DNA from: Deltaproteobacteria bacterium RIFCSPHIGHO2_02_FULL_44_16
GTDB lineage: Bacteria; UBA10199; 2-02-FULL-44-16
DNA length: 56,263 nt
Direction of reading: 5' to 3'
Assembly (NCBI GenBank): GCA_001798185.1
Contig: MGRM01000004.1
Coordinates: 1 to 56,263, forward strand
Every line of letters starts with the position of its first letter. The stretch's first letter is position 1. This document shows positions 34,497-42,034 of this stretch, one piece after another. The translations under genes were made by a program, and so were the position numbers. Under the pieces are notes generated by a model. It saw only the letters and a list, made by a program, of their open reading frames with translations, made no database searches and was not told where the DNA came from.

Positions 34497-34921
34497 GAAT
34501 GCTCACGAAGATAACTTTCGAGAATAATAACCGCTGCCATTTTGTCGATAACTTTTCTTCTTTTAGCACGACTCACATCCATTTCAATGAGACGCTCTTC
34601 CGCTTCAGCGGTCGAATATCTTTCATCCCATCCTTCCACAAGAAGAGGCATTTTCTTCTCTTCAAAGAAAACTTGAAGTTTCTTCTGAAAACGATTGATT
34701 TTGTTTGCTTCTTTTCCAACCTCACCTTCTTGATTCAGAGGGATTCCCACAATGACATGTTCCACTTCATAACTATGGCAAAGATCGGCAATCTTCCCAA
34801 AATCTTTTGCCGCATTTTGACGTGCAATCGTTTCAAGACCCTGAGCTGTCCATCCAAAGGGATCAGAGATGGCAACGCCAATTCGTTTTGTTCCGACATC
34901 AAGACACAGGATTCGTTTCAT
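34493..34921 (-). CDS. yqgF: YqgF/RuvX RNase H-fold nuclease
   Basis: This 142-residue YqgF family protein is implicated in 16S rRNA 5' processing or Holliday junction resolution. It has the acidic residues of the RNase H-like fold in ILCLDVGTKRIGVAISD, LVEGWDERYST and IDKMAAVIILESYL. ATG 34921 gives the standard N-terminus MKRILCLDVG; the ribosome site is weak. The stop overlaps mltG (ATGA), a common gene pair. Confidence 0.92.
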   Translation of the reverse strand: MKRILCLDVGTKRIGVAISDPFGWTAQGLETIARQNAAKDFGKIADLCHSYEVEHVIVGIPLNQEGEVGKEANKINRFQKKLQVFFEEKKMPLLVEGWDERYSTAEAEERLIEMDVSRAKRRKVIDKMAAVIILESYLREHS

Positions 34922-34944
34922 AAATTGAGCCATTTTCAAATCAC

Positions 34945-35071
34945 ATTTTCTCTCGGGGCACGGACGCTGCGGTTATGCTCCGCGCGTCCTCTGTTTTGGT
35001 CAGCACATTTTTCTTATGGCATGGAAGTGCTTCCCTCAAAGGTCCCCTGCGAGAAAATCTTCACCAGTTTG
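34945..35071. repeat. Family 2 palindromic element, copy E
   Basis: Upstream of yqgF, ATTTTCTCTCGGGG at the left faces CCCCTGCGAGAAAAT at the right. The inner hairpin GGACGC-TGCGG...CCGC-GCGTCC matches that of the copy at 45958-46098, where it reads AGACGC...GCGTCT, a compensatory change. The right arm (35042-35071) is repeated inverted at 33436. The 120 bp from here to 35192 are AT-rich leader for the parvulin gene. Confidence 0.75.
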
Positions 35072-35192
35072 ATCAAGTTTTATGTCTTTGGTCTAGTCTA
35101 TAACTTTATATGGTCTTACTTGCTTTTTTTCAATCGTTTCGGCATGTCATGTTTCCGCGATGAAAAAACGAGTACCCAATAAAGGAGTTACC

Positions 35193-36146
35193 ATGAAAAC
35201 TGTTTTACGCCTTTTTCTTCCCCTTTTCTTTTTTGTGTTTCTTTCTTGCTCTCAATCTCCCTCGGGACAAACTTTTGTTCGTGTGAATGGACAAAAAATC
35301 ACAGAAGGAGATCTGGGACTCCTTGCAAAGGTTAATCCTCGCATTCAAGTTGAACTTTCAAATCAAGAAGGAAAACAACGCATCTTAGAAAATTTAGTGG
35401 AACAGAAGCTTCTTTATAATGAAGCGGTCCGCCAAGGATTACATCGCGAGAAATTGGTCAAAGCAAAAGCAGACCTCTATCGACGCGTGATCATTGCTCA
35501 ATCGCTTCTTGATGCTGAAGTCGAAAAAGCAGCTCAAAAATACTATAAAGAGAACACACCAGAATTCCAAAAGTTAGAGCTCGCGCACATCATGATCCGA
35601 TTTGCTGATAATGAAACGCTTGCGAAAACAAAGGCCCCAAAACAACGCCAACAACTTCATACCGAACAAGAAGCTCAAACTCTTATCGAAAAAATTCGCG
35701 TTGATATTATTGGTGGAAAAGATTTTACCACGACAGCGCAAGAACTCAGTGAAGATGTGTCGACCAAAACTCGCGGTGGTTCACTGGGAAAAGTTTCAAA
35801 AAATGAAAACCGTCTCGTCTCTCGGGGCTACACTCCTCTTTTAGAAAAAGCATTTCAAATGAATGTGGGAGATATCTCAGAACCGATTAAAACCGAAAAG
35901 GCATTTCATCTCGTGACCGTGACAAAAGGTGTCGTTGCTCAAACATTTGAAGAAGTGAGCGAAGAACTCACGTTTAAATTTCGCACGCAAGCTCGTACCG
36001 ATCTGCTTGCTCGACTCAAAAAGGACGCAAAAATTGAATATGCAAATAAAATTGAGAATGAAGCTCCAGCCCCAAATGGATCAACACCACCGGTGCCACA
36101 AACTCCGGCACACGAGCATTCTCAGGGTGATGGACATACACAGTAG
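35193..36146 (+). CDS. Parvulin-type peptidyl-prolyl isomerase lipoprotein
   Basis: This 317-residue envelope chaperone of the SurA/PrsA/PpiC kind has a signal peptide ending in VFLSC (lipobox, Cys about residue 19). An N-terminal SurA-like helical part follows (VRVNGQKITEGDLGLLAKVN...), then a parvulin domain (LELAHIMIRFAD...TTAQELSEDVSTKTRGGSLGKVSKNE...FQMNVGDISEPIKTEKAFHLVTV). The tail is Pro/His-rich. ATG 35193 follows AAAGGAGTTACC. It should assist folding of outer-membrane or periplasmic proteins. Confidence 0.9.
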   Translation: MKTVLRLFLPLFFFVFLSCSQSPSGQTFVRVNGQKITEGDLGLLAKVNPRIQVELSNQEGKQRILENLVEQKLLYNEAVRQGLHREKLVKAKADLYRRVIIAQSLLDAEVEKAAQKYYKENTPEFQKLELAHIMIRFADNETLAKTKAPKQRQQLHTEQEAQTLIEKIRVDIIGGKDFTTTAQELSEDVSTKTRGGSLGKVSKNENRLVSRGYTPLLEKAFQMNVGDISEPIKTEKAFHLVTVTKGVVAQTFEEVSEELTFKFRTQARTDLLARLKKDAKIEYANKIENEAPAPNGSTPPVPQTPAHEHSQGDGHTQ

Positions 36147-36233
36147 TCATCGCGAGCCCGAAAGGCGTGGCGATCTCCCGAAAACACTGTCTACAGGAGA
36201 TTGCTTCGTCGCCAACGCTCCTCGCAATGACAT
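36146..36233. repeat. Dispersed repeat, family 3
   Basis: GTCATCGCGAGCCCGAAAGG at the left and CGTCGCCAACGCTCCTCGCA with ATGACA at the right form the ends of a compound palindrome, with GGCGATCTCC and GGAGATTGC inside. Inverted and direct relatives occur at 37778 and 41541. Confidence 0.85.
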
Positions 36234-36241
36234 AAGGAACT

Positions 36242-36880
36242 TTATTTTGAATCAAGGCTGATCGTAATTTTATCGCCTTTTGCAATTACGTGCGATGCAG
36301 CAAAGCCAGCATTTACTTCAAGGACATATCGATATGTTACTTGAGATGTTAAAAGATCTGTTGAGAATGGTGTGGTATTTGAAATGATATCGACAATCTT
36401 TCCTTCTTCACTCACGAAAAGAATATCGAGTGAAATTTTTGTGTCCTTCATCCAAAATGAATCTTGCACAGTCGTCGGGAAAATAAACCACATGCCGTGA
36501 TTTTCAGGAAGTGAATCTCTTCCCATGAGTCCTTTTGCTCGCTCTTCTTCTGTCTGTGCAATCTCTACGGTCACGCGATATGTTTTTCCGGAAACAGTTT
36601 GAATCTCAGCAGTTGCGAGAGCGAGTTCTGCTGATGCCGTGAGTGGCGGTTTTACACTCGAACTCTTCAGTTCATCTTCTGAAACTTTTTCACAGGCAAT
36701 GAAAAGAAAAAGGGGAACGCACAAGAAGAAGAAAGCTTTTTCAAAACTCCATAATTCGGGTGACGTCGGAGGTGCGTCCGGGAGGGTCTCCCGCAATAAG
36801 CGGGAGGGCCGGAACACCGCAGACGGCAGGACCCGTTGCAAAAGAATGTTTTGAAAAAGCTTTCTTATCTTTTCAAACAT
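36242..36880 (-). CDS. DUF192 lipoprotein with element-encoded N-terminal insert
   Basis: The protein has 212 residues. From about residue 49 it has a hydrophobic core and lipobox (FLFIACEK, Cys about 62), then a DUF192 domain ([23 protein letters not shown]...[15 protein letters not shown]). DUF192 proteins are small secreted proteins of unknown role. Residues 8-47 are encoded by the palindromic element at 36729-36866, so the signal peptide now has an unusually long N-region. The ATG at 36880 overlaps sucD; a TTG just before the hydrophobic core is the only alternative. Confidence 0.75.
   Translation of the reverse strand: MFEKIRKLFQNILLQRVLPSAVFRPSRLLRETLPDAPPTSPELWSFEKAFFFLCVPLFLFIACEKVSEDELKSSSVKPPLTASAELALATAEIQTVSGKTYRVTVEIAQTEEERAKGLMGRDSLPENHGMWFIFPTTVQDSFWMKDTKISLDILFVSEEGKIVDIISNTTPFSTDLLTSQVTYRYVLEVNAGFAASHVIAKGDKITISLDSK
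36729..36866. repeat. In-frame palindromic element, copy C
   Basis: A 138-bp unit has perfect 19-bp arms AAGAAAGCTTTTTCAAAAC and complement. Inner stems: CGGGT/ACCCG, CGTC/GACG, GTG..TCCGG/CCGGA.CAC and hairpin CTCCCGC/GCGGGAG. It is the same family and orientation (relative to the plus strand) as copy B, but here it is read in frame on the opposite strand. Confidence 0.87.
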
Positions 36881-37737
36881 GATTGTAAGGTTCTCCCAAT
36901 ATCAGCCGGACTCATTGCTACCTTTACACCACAGGACTGTAACTTTTCAATCTTTTCTGCAGCAGCCCCTTTTCCACCAGCGATAATCGCCCCTGCATGC
37001 CCCATTCGTTTTCCTGATGGCGCTGTTCTTCCAGCAATAAAAGCGGCAACCGGTTTTTTCATTTCACGCTGAATAAATTCCGCGGCCTCTTCTTCATCAC
37101 TTCCACCAATTTCCCCAATCATGACGACCGCCTCTGTGTGAGAGTCTCGTTCAAAGGCCTCCAAACAATCAATAAATTTTGTTCCCGGAACAGGGTCGCC
37201 GCCAATGCCGACACAGGTGGACTGGCCAAGACCGAGCTTCGTCAACTGATCAACTGCTTCATACGTCAGCGTTCCACTGCGTGAAACAACTCCAATAGAT
37301 CCTTGTTTATGAATCATTCCCGGCATGATTCCGATTTTACATTCACCAGGAGTAATAATGCCCGGACAATTCGGACCGATGAGTCGCATCGGTTTTCCTA
37401 CTAGCTCGCGCTTAATCATGACCATATCGAGAATAGGAATCCCTTCAGTGATGCAGACAATGAGTTCGAGTCCAACACGAAGCGCTTCGCGAATCGCGTC
37501 AGCCGCAAACTTTGCAGGAACAAAAATCATCGTGGCGGTCGCGCCAGTTTTTTCTTTTGCTTCGAGAACGGAACCGAAAACCGGAATCCCTTCGACGTTT
37601 TGTCCACCTTTTCCCGGAGTCACACCTGCAACGACTTTAGTTCCATAGTCGCGACAACCGAGCGCATGGAATTTTCCATGAGCACCGGTGATTCCCTGAA
37701 CCATCAGCTTCGTATTTTTATCGATCCATATCGACAT
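36865..37737 (-). CDS. sucD: Succinyl-CoA synthetase, alpha subunit
   Basis: This 290-residue subunit is phosphorylated on His during conversion of succinyl-CoA to succinate with NTP formation. It shows the CoA-binding [33 protein letters not shown], and [14 protein letters not shown] with the active His. ATG 37737 gives the standard [15 protein letters not shown]. It follows sucC, but about 200 bp with two repeat families now separates them. The stop overlaps the palindromic arm of copy C. Confidence 0.95.
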   Translation of the reverse strand: MSIWIDKNTKLMVQGITGAHGKFHALGCRDYGTKVVAGVTPGKGGQNVEGIPVFGSVLEAKEKTGATATMIFVPAKFAADAIREALRVGLELIVCITEGIPILDMVMIKRELVGKPMRLIGPNCPGIITPGECKIGIMPGMIHKQGSIGVVSRSGTLTYEAVDQLTKLGLGQSTCVGIGGDPVPGTKFIDCLEAFERDSHTEAVVMIGEIGGSDEEEAAEFIQREMKKPVAAFIAGRTAPSGKRMGHAGAIIAGGKGAAAEKIEKLQSCGVKVAMSPADIGRTLQSCLKR

Positions 37738-37777
37738 AATTTTCACCAATATTGGGGTCTGTTTTAACAGCCCGTAT

Positions 37778-37878
37778 GTCATTGCGAGGAACGTTAGTGA
37801 CGAAGCAATCTCCTGTAGACAGTGTTTTCAGGAGATCGCCACGCCCGCCACTGAACCATTGGCAGGCTCGCGATGACA
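37778..37878. repeat. Dispersed repeat, family 3 (inverted copy)
   Basis: Starts GTCATTGCGAGGAACG and ends GCTCGCGATGAC; matches 36146-36233 in reverse and 41541-41658 directly, with GGAGATCGCC and CAATCTCC inside. Between sucC and sucD. Confidence 0.85.
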
Positions 37879-37898
37879 CTCTTTGCAAATAGACCCTC

Positions 37899-37947
37899 GT
37901 AGGGACGAACGCCGTTCGCTTGAGGGCGTATGCCATACGCCCCTACA
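37899..37947. repeat. Palindromic repeat forming the sucC stop
   Basis: CGTAGGG...CCCTAC ends enclose AGGGCGTATGCCATACGCCC. The right end supplies the last residues and the TAG stop of sucC (37943-37945), so the insertion has defined the C-terminus of that protein. Confidence 0.8.
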
Positions 37948-39100
37948 TTAATGCTGCAACGGCTTTTTCAGCTGCATCAGCAAGTCCCTCTGCAGGAATT
38001 AATTTCAAACCTGATGCTGCCAACAACGCACGTCCCTTATCAGCATTTGTCCCTTGCAAACGTACAACTACTGGAACTTTCACGTGCAACTCTTTCGTCG
38101 CTGCAATAATCCCTTCTGCGATGACATCGCATTTCATAATACCGCCAAAGATATTGACGAGAATCCCTTTTACTTTGGGATCACGCAGAATAATTTTGAA
38201 TGCTGCAGAGACATTTTCTTTCGTGGCTGATCCACCAACATCGAGAAAATTTGCCGGCTCTCCACCAGCGAGTTTAATAATGTCCATAGTGGCCATGGCG
38301 AGACCAGCACCGTTAACCATGCAGCCGATGTTGCCATCAAGGCTAATGTAACTGAGTCCAAATTTCTTTGCGTCTATTTCAGCCGGGTCTTCCTCAGAAA
38401 GGTCGCGCAGCGACTCAAATTCGGGATGACGAAAAAGAGCATTGTCATCGAGCACAATTTTCGCATCGAGCGCTAAGAGTTTCTTCTCTTGCGTTACGAC
38501 AAGAGGATTAATTTCAAGAAGCGATGCATCAAGTTCGGTGTACGCACGAGCGATGTTCGTCGCAAAGGAAACAAAATCTTGTGCTAGCGTCCCTTCAAGT
38601 TTTAACTGTCGAGCCATAGTTTGAAGTTTTGCGGAATCAATGCCAGCAACTGGATCAATCGCAAGTTTTAAAATTTTCTCAGGACTTTTGTGAGCCACTT
38701 CTTCAATGTCCATTCCACCTTCAGTTGACGTCATCAAGACAAGGCTTGCTTTTGAACGATCAAGTGTAAGTCCAAGATAGAGTTCTCGGGCAATAGGACA
38801 AGCTTCTTCAATGAGGAGTCGTGAAACTTTCTGGCCCGTAGGTCCAGTCTGGTGCGTTATCAATTGCATGCCAAGAATTTGCAATGCAAACGCTCGCGCT
38901 TCATCCGCACTCTTGGCGAGCTTGACTCCCCCACCTTTGCCACGGCCGCCTGCATGAATTTGCGCTTTGACCACAACATTTCCACCAAATTGTTTGGCTG
39001 CGTCATGGGCTTCATTCACCGAAAACACAACAGCACTCCTGCCAACCGGAATGCCATATTTTTTGAGGAGATCTTTCCCCTGATGTTCATGCAATTTCAT
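37943..39100 (-). CDS. sucC: Succinyl-CoA synthetase, beta subunit
   Basis: This 385-residue ATP-grasp subunit partners SucD. Marks are [57 protein letters not shown] and [20 protein letters not shown], which contacts the phosphohistidine. Length is normal for the family, and the C-terminus ends at a palindromic repeat. It precedes sucD in the usual order. The neighbouring upstream sequence is the decayed retroelement, from which it is separated by a hairpin. Confidence 0.95.
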   Translation of the reverse strand: MKLHEHQGKDLLKKYGIPVGRSAVVFSVNEAHDAAKQFGGNVVVKAQIHAGGRGKGGGVKLAKSADEARAFALQILGMQLITHQTGPTGQKVSRLLIEEACPIARELYLGLTLDRSKASLVLMTSTEGGMDIEEVAHKSPEKILKLAIDPVAGIDSAKLQTMARQLKLEGTLAQDFVSFATNIARAYTELDASLLEINPLVVTQEKKLLALDAKIVLDDNALFRHPEFESLRDLSEEDPAEIDAKKFGLSYISLDGNIGCMVNGAGLAMATMDIIKLAGGEPANFLDVGGSATKENVSAAFKIILRDPKVKGILVNIFGGIMKCDVIAEGIIAATKELHVKVPVVVRLQGTNADKGRALLAASGLKLIPAEGLADAAEKAVAALM

Positions 39101-39142
39101 GGTGGAGACTGATTATGAGAATTCAAAAAGAAGAACAAGATA

Positions 39143-39213
39143 AAAAACCCCACCGATCACGCTCATCACGCCGTAGCTTTAGCGTAGGCGGATTACGAAT
39201 AACCGGTGGGGCA
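39143..39213 (-). terminator. Large hairpin followed by T-run
   Basis: On the minus strand CCCCACCG and CGGTGGGG enclose a smaller palindrome GCCTACGCTAAAGCTACGGC and are followed by TTTTTT. It could terminate the retroelement transcript ahead of sucC; the inner part is also a repeat-like unit. Confidence 0.6.
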
Positions 39214-39413
39214 AAGCGTTCTTTGGTCTTCCATGTACAATCGGATGACCAGGATGAAGGAATACCTTTATTGGTGGTGAAAATTCTGCATTTGTTTTCA
39301 TGAAGCTCCAAGTGAAGCGTCCGAAGATGTTCCTGAATTTGTGTTTTTGCAGACCATAAAAGATATTTGCTCTCGTGAAAGAGGACAAAGTCATCCGTGT
39401 AACGTAGGTATAG
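39200..39413 (-). pseudogene. Fragment of a diversity-generating-retroelement reverse transcriptase
   Basis: The frame reads YLRYTDDFVLFHESKYLLWS followed by IQEHLRTLHLELHENKCRIF and TTNKGI. This is the catalytic YxDD motif and the following palm/thumb-edge region of group-II-like and retroelement reverse transcriptases, closest in pattern to DGR enzymes. The expected PFLGF block after NKGI is only recovered by changing frame (FILVIRLYMEDQRTL), so there is at least one frameshift. Everything before motif 5 is missing and is replaced by a family 1 repeat. The gene is dead. Confidence 0.8.
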
Positions 39414-39539
39414 TCGTTTAACTTTCAACTAGGGTATTGTCATCCTCGCGTAGGCGGGGATCCAGAAAGGATGATAAACATCTGGATTCCTGCTTTCGCA
39501 GGAATGACATCGTACTCATGAAAAGTTAAAGCACTATAG
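39409..39539. repeat. Full-length family 1 repeat at the retroelement deletion junction
   Basis: TATAG ends, AAAGTTAAA subterminal repeats and the two internal hairpins match 19234-19359. Its left end abuts the surviving reverse transcriptase sequence and its right end supplies the stop codon of the truncated Avd gene. Confidence 0.85.
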
Positions 39540-39668
39540 GATGTCGAAAAACAAAAGCTCCAATCGATCTCCCAAAAGATAACGTTGCAGCCGGGGAAAT
39601 TTTGCGATCTGAGGAATCACATACAGTAACAAGTCATAAACTTTGGTGATAATTTGAGGTGAAGACAT
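39534..39668 (-). pseudogene. avd: Truncated DGR accessory gene (Avd-like)
   Basis: The first 44 codons survive: MSSPQIITKVYDLLLYVIPQ then IAKFPRLQRYLLGDRLELLF. This matches the start of the four-helix-bundle Avd proteins, whose first two helices carry the pattern K.YD...W..P...KFPR..R..LGDR.E. The family is usually about 110-120 residues, so two helices are lost. The stop codon lies in the inserted repeat. Avd binds the RT and is needed for mutagenic retrohoming, so the element cannot work from this copy. Confidence 0.78.
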
Positions 39669-39672
39669 AAAA

Positions 39673-39699
39673 TGGCCGTGCTTTGGTGAAACACGGCCA
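39673..39699 (-). terminator. Hairpin downstream of the variable-region gene
   Basis: TGGCCGTG and CACGGCCA form an 8-bp stem with an 11-nt loop, followed on the minus strand by TTTTATG, where ATG is the avd start. It may terminate the target gene's transcript. In DGRs a hairpin downstream of the variable repeat also aids target recognition. Confidence 0.65.
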
Positions 39700-39747
39700 A
39701 GGGTAAAAAATCAAAGGAAAAAGGTAACGTTATTTCTGTTTGGAGCC

Positions 39748-40623
39748 CTAGGACGACGCGCAACGAACGCCAAAATCGTAGTAGAAGCCCTCTGGATTGT
39801 ACTCGAAACAGTACCCAGCCCCCAAGCCCTCTGGATCGTTGACGTACCAGGAACCGCCACATATATAATAAGCGCCATTTTCATACGCCCATATCCAAAC
39901 GTTCCCATTTCCATCGAAATATTCGGCCATCGTCCCATCTGATTGAGGCCAAGAGACATACACTCCTTTTTCTGCTTGAGCTCCTACATCTCGTGTCGTT
40001 TGAGGACAGTTTTCTCCTCTTTTATGGGATTGATCCCGAGCACAAGAGTGAATGGCAAGACGATTCAACGTCCCATCGCTCGATGAATGCAGAAATTGTT
40101 GCGGCCCACCAGCGGCACGCGCTGCTTCAGCAGGAAGCGGTAGACGTAAACCCCTACGCTCACATATTTCTTTTGCTCCGAGAACTCTCTTTCCATCCAC
40201 ATCTCTTTGTCTTCCAGGGACAAAGACTAATGGCTGACGTGGGCCATCAAAACCTTTTGGCAAAGAAGGCATTTTTTCAGTCGCAACAACAATGGGAATT
40301 GCTCTGAAACCTGGATTTGTTCGCACATCAAACGTAGGACTCCACTTTTGAAACGCTTTCCTTACTTCCACCTCTGTCAACCCCTTGGAAAGAGGAAGAG
40401 GAGTTCCTTGTGCATCAAATCTTACCACGTCATAACGAGTTTCAGCAGGTGGAGAAGCAAGAGGTATCTGTTTTCCTTCACCATTCATCATTGGTCCTTG
40501 GTCAATGGAATAGGCCCTCACCTCGCTTCCTTCAAAAGGACCACGTCCAACAGGTCCTGCTGAAATCTCTATCATCCTCTTGGAAAGTTTTCCGGCATCT
40601 TCTATTGCTGTTGGGACGGCCAT
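39748..40623 (-). CDS. DGR target protein with FGE/sulfatase-modifying-factor (C-type lectin-like) fold
   Basis: This 291-residue protein ends in a formylglycine-generating-enzyme-type domain: RLPLPAEAARAAGG (family RLPTEAEWEYAARGG), GNVWIWAYENGAYYICGGSW and a final DFGVRCASS (family GFRCA). In such targets the stretch between GGSW and the end is the variable surface. Here it is enriched in Tyr, Gly, Phe, Asp and Asn encoded mostly by NNC or NNT codons, as expected from mutation of AAC codons. It is complete and has no signal peptide. Avd and RT remnants follow on the same strand. Confidence 0.82.
   Translation of the reverse strand: MAVPTAIEDAGKLSKRMIEISAGPVGRGPFEGSEVRAYSIDQGPMMNGEGKQIPLASPPAETRYDVVRFDAQGTPLPLSKGLTEVEVRKAFQKWSPTFDVRTNPGFRAIPIVVATEKMPSLPKGFDGPRQPLVFVPGRQRDVDGKRVLGAKEICERRGLRLPLPAEAARAAGGPQQFLHSSSDGTLNRLAIHSCARDQSHKRGENCPQTTRDVGAQAEKGVYVSWPQSDGTMAEYFDGNGNVWIWAYENGAYYICGGSWYVNDPEGLGAGYCFEYNPEGFYYDFGVRCASS
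39751..39858 (-). other. Probable variable repeat (VR) of the retroelement
   Basis: This is the last part of the target gene, from the GGSW codons to the stop. Codons TAC, GTC, AAC, GAT, GGC, TTC occur at the positions that vary in related FGE-type targets, next to fixed residues (PEG, FGVRCA). The GC-rich end GGCGTTCGTTGCGCGTCG would be the homology anchor. No template repeat copy was seen in the window. Confidence 0.65.
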
Positions 40624-40811
40624 AAGATCTCCTCTTCAATAATATCCCCTCACCGCTACTTGTAATATCGTCCTCATTCAAAAAGAGTTTCGCGATATTT
40701 CTTTTTAATTTTAAAGTTTTTGAGATTTAGGTTTTTGACTTGTAGTTCAAATAGTTAGACAAATCAATTTTGAAAAAAATTTTAATTTTCTCAAGTAACT
40801 TTTTCCTTGAG

Positions 40812-40863
40812 AAAAAGTACTCTTTAAAGTATCTTTTTATTATGAAAAAAGTACCCCTTAAAG
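40812..40863 (+). promoter_or_regulatory. Direct repeats around the antitoxin start, possible operator
   Basis: AAAAAGTACTCTTTAAAG (40812-40829) and AAAAAGTACCCCTTAAAG (40846-40863) are direct repeats differing at two positions, 34 bp apart, spanning the ATG of the Phd-type antitoxin. They would suit cooperative autorepression. Confidence 0.5.
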
Positions 40864-41090
40864 AACTAAAAGAGAATCTTTCCCATTGGACAGAAGAAGC
40901 TGCAGGCGGTGAAGTCATTCATATTACCAAGCACAATCGCCCCTATGTAGAACTGTGGCCGGCAGGACAAGAACATCTCCATGTCGGAAAACAGATCGGG
41001 AAAACAGCGTTGAAACCAGTACTCAAGGAAGCAAGTAGCGGAAAGTGGCTCGAGGTCTTACAGGAGGATCGTGAGGAAAAAAGCAAATGA
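40842..41090 (+). CDS. Phd/YefM-type antitoxin
   Basis: This 82-residue protein has the Phd/YefM N-terminal DNA-binding fold (VPLKELKENLSHWTEEAAGGEVIHITKHNRPYVELWP) and a charged C-terminal tail that should wrap the toxin. Its stop overlaps the PIN toxin start (ATGA). The ATG at 40842 is chosen at the start of the conserved fold; the upstream 70 bp are very AT-rich and carry candidate operator repeats. The 218 bp before it contain no gene. Confidence 0.87.
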   Translation: MKKVPLKELKENLSHWTEEAAGGEVIHITKHNRPYVELWPAGQEHLHVGKQIGKTALKPVLKEASSGKWLEVLQEDREEKSK

Positions 41091-41509
41091 CGCAAAAGCG
41101 AGCCTATATCGACACGTCGGTCTATCTTGGCATTCTTCTCGGCGAAAAAGAGGCTTTGGCTCTTGAGAAACTTTTGAGGCATCACATCCTCTGTTCTAGT
41201 GTTCTTCTCTTTGCAGAAGCGGAGAGAAATCTCGTTCGACTCAGTCGAGAAAAAATACTCACGACGGAAGAGTATCGAAAAGCCATGAATCAACTGAAGA
41301 TTGATTTGGAATCTTTTCTCTTGCGCGATCTCACCATCGATCTCTGCTTGACCGGCTTCTATCCCCCTGTTCGAACACCGAGAACAAGTGACCTCATTCA
41401 TCTTCGAACCGCACAGTGGTTTCAGCAGAATGGTGGACTCGAGTTATTTGTGACCCTGGACAAGGATCAACGTCATGCCGCAATTGATGTGGGCCTTTCG
41501 GTGAATTAA
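41087..41509 (+). CDS. PIN-domain toxin (VapC-like)
   Basis: This 140-residue PIN RNase has the acidic residues Asp in YIDTSVYLGILLG, Glu in LLFAEAERNLVRLS, and Asp in RTSDLIHLRTA and LFVTLDKDQRHAA. VapC toxins cut tRNA or rRNA and are silenced by the cognate antitoxin. It is coupled by a 4-nt overlap to the Phd-type gene. Length and motif order are typical. Confidence 0.9.
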   Translation: MTQKRAYIDTSVYLGILLGEKEALALEKLLRHHILCSSVLLFAEAERNLVRLSREKILTTEEYRKAMNQLKIDLESFLLRDLTIDLCLTGFYPPVRTPRTSDLIHLRTAQWFQQNGGLELFVTLDKDQRHAAIDVGLSVN

Positions 41510-41540
41510 AAAATTACCGCAAAAAACCGATCTTCTAGTA

Positions 41541-41658
41541 CTTGCAAAGCCCTCATATGTCATTGCGAGGAGCAAAGCGACGAAGCAATCTCCCGCTACT
41601 AGTGTTCTTCGGGAGATCGCCACGCCCTTCGGGCTCGCGATGACATCTTTGCAAGCAG
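41541..41658. repeat. Dispersed repeat, family 3 with outer ends
   Basis: The copy shows terminal CTTGCAAAG and CTTTGCAAG as inverted ends around the family core GTCATTGCGAGGAGC...GCTCGCGATGACA. It lies between the two PIN toxin-antitoxin operons. Confidence 0.85.
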
Positions 41659-41685
41659 GCCTCAGAAAAATATCATAGGCCATAG

Positions 41686-41711
41686 TTAACGATAACATTC
41701 GTTTATCGTAA
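41686..41711. promoter_or_regulatory. Palindrome upstream of the second antitoxin gene
   Basis: TTAACGATAAC and GTTTATCGTAA form an imperfect inverted repeat, 60 bp before the antitoxin ATG. It is a candidate operator. Confidence 0.45.
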
Positions 41712-41770
41712 CCTATAGGAGATGAAAATCATTTCTTGCCTTATTTAGCCTTTTATGGCTAAATTTGGCT

Positions 41771-42034
41771 ATGGTCATCTCAGTCAAAGTCGGTGAGCTT
41801 CGCAATCGTTTAAGTGCCTATCTCAAGCGTGTTCGGCGTGGCGCGGAAGTAGTCGTCACGGATCGCGACACTCCTATTGGACGACTCATTCCTTACGATC
41901 AAAAAAATGACGAAAAGTGGGATCTCATTCATCCTCCTAAGGGTTATGAAAAACTCTCTTCTCTCTCTTTTCCAGAGGCGAACGGAGATATTTCAGCGGT
42001 TGAGGAACTTCTTCGTGAAAGACGAAAGCGGTGA
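41771..42034 (+). CDS. Phd/YefM-type antitoxin
   Basis: This 87-residue antitoxin has MVISVKVGELRNRLSAYLKRVRRGAEVVVTDRDTPIGRLIPYD, the Phd/YefM DNA-binding half, and an acidic, disordered C-terminal half. ATG 41771 is preferred to a TTG two codons earlier. The stop overlaps the toxin GTG (GTGA), so the genes are coupled. Confidence 0.88.
   Translation: MVISVKVGELRNRLSAYLKRVRRGAEVVVTDRDTPIGRLIPYDQKNDEKWDLIHPPKGYEKLSSLSFPEANGDISAVEELLRERRKR

Noticed and set aside
29546-36866. Assigning the in-frame elements to HEARO/omega-RNA or a known ribozyme class
   Set aside because: The fold is compound and GC-rich, but I could not match a defining motif, and no IscB or TnpB gene is in the window.
36146-41658. 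CRISPR-like spaced repeats (family 3 copies)
   Set aside because: Copies are kilobases apart, palindromic and of both orientations, with no regular spacers or cas genes.
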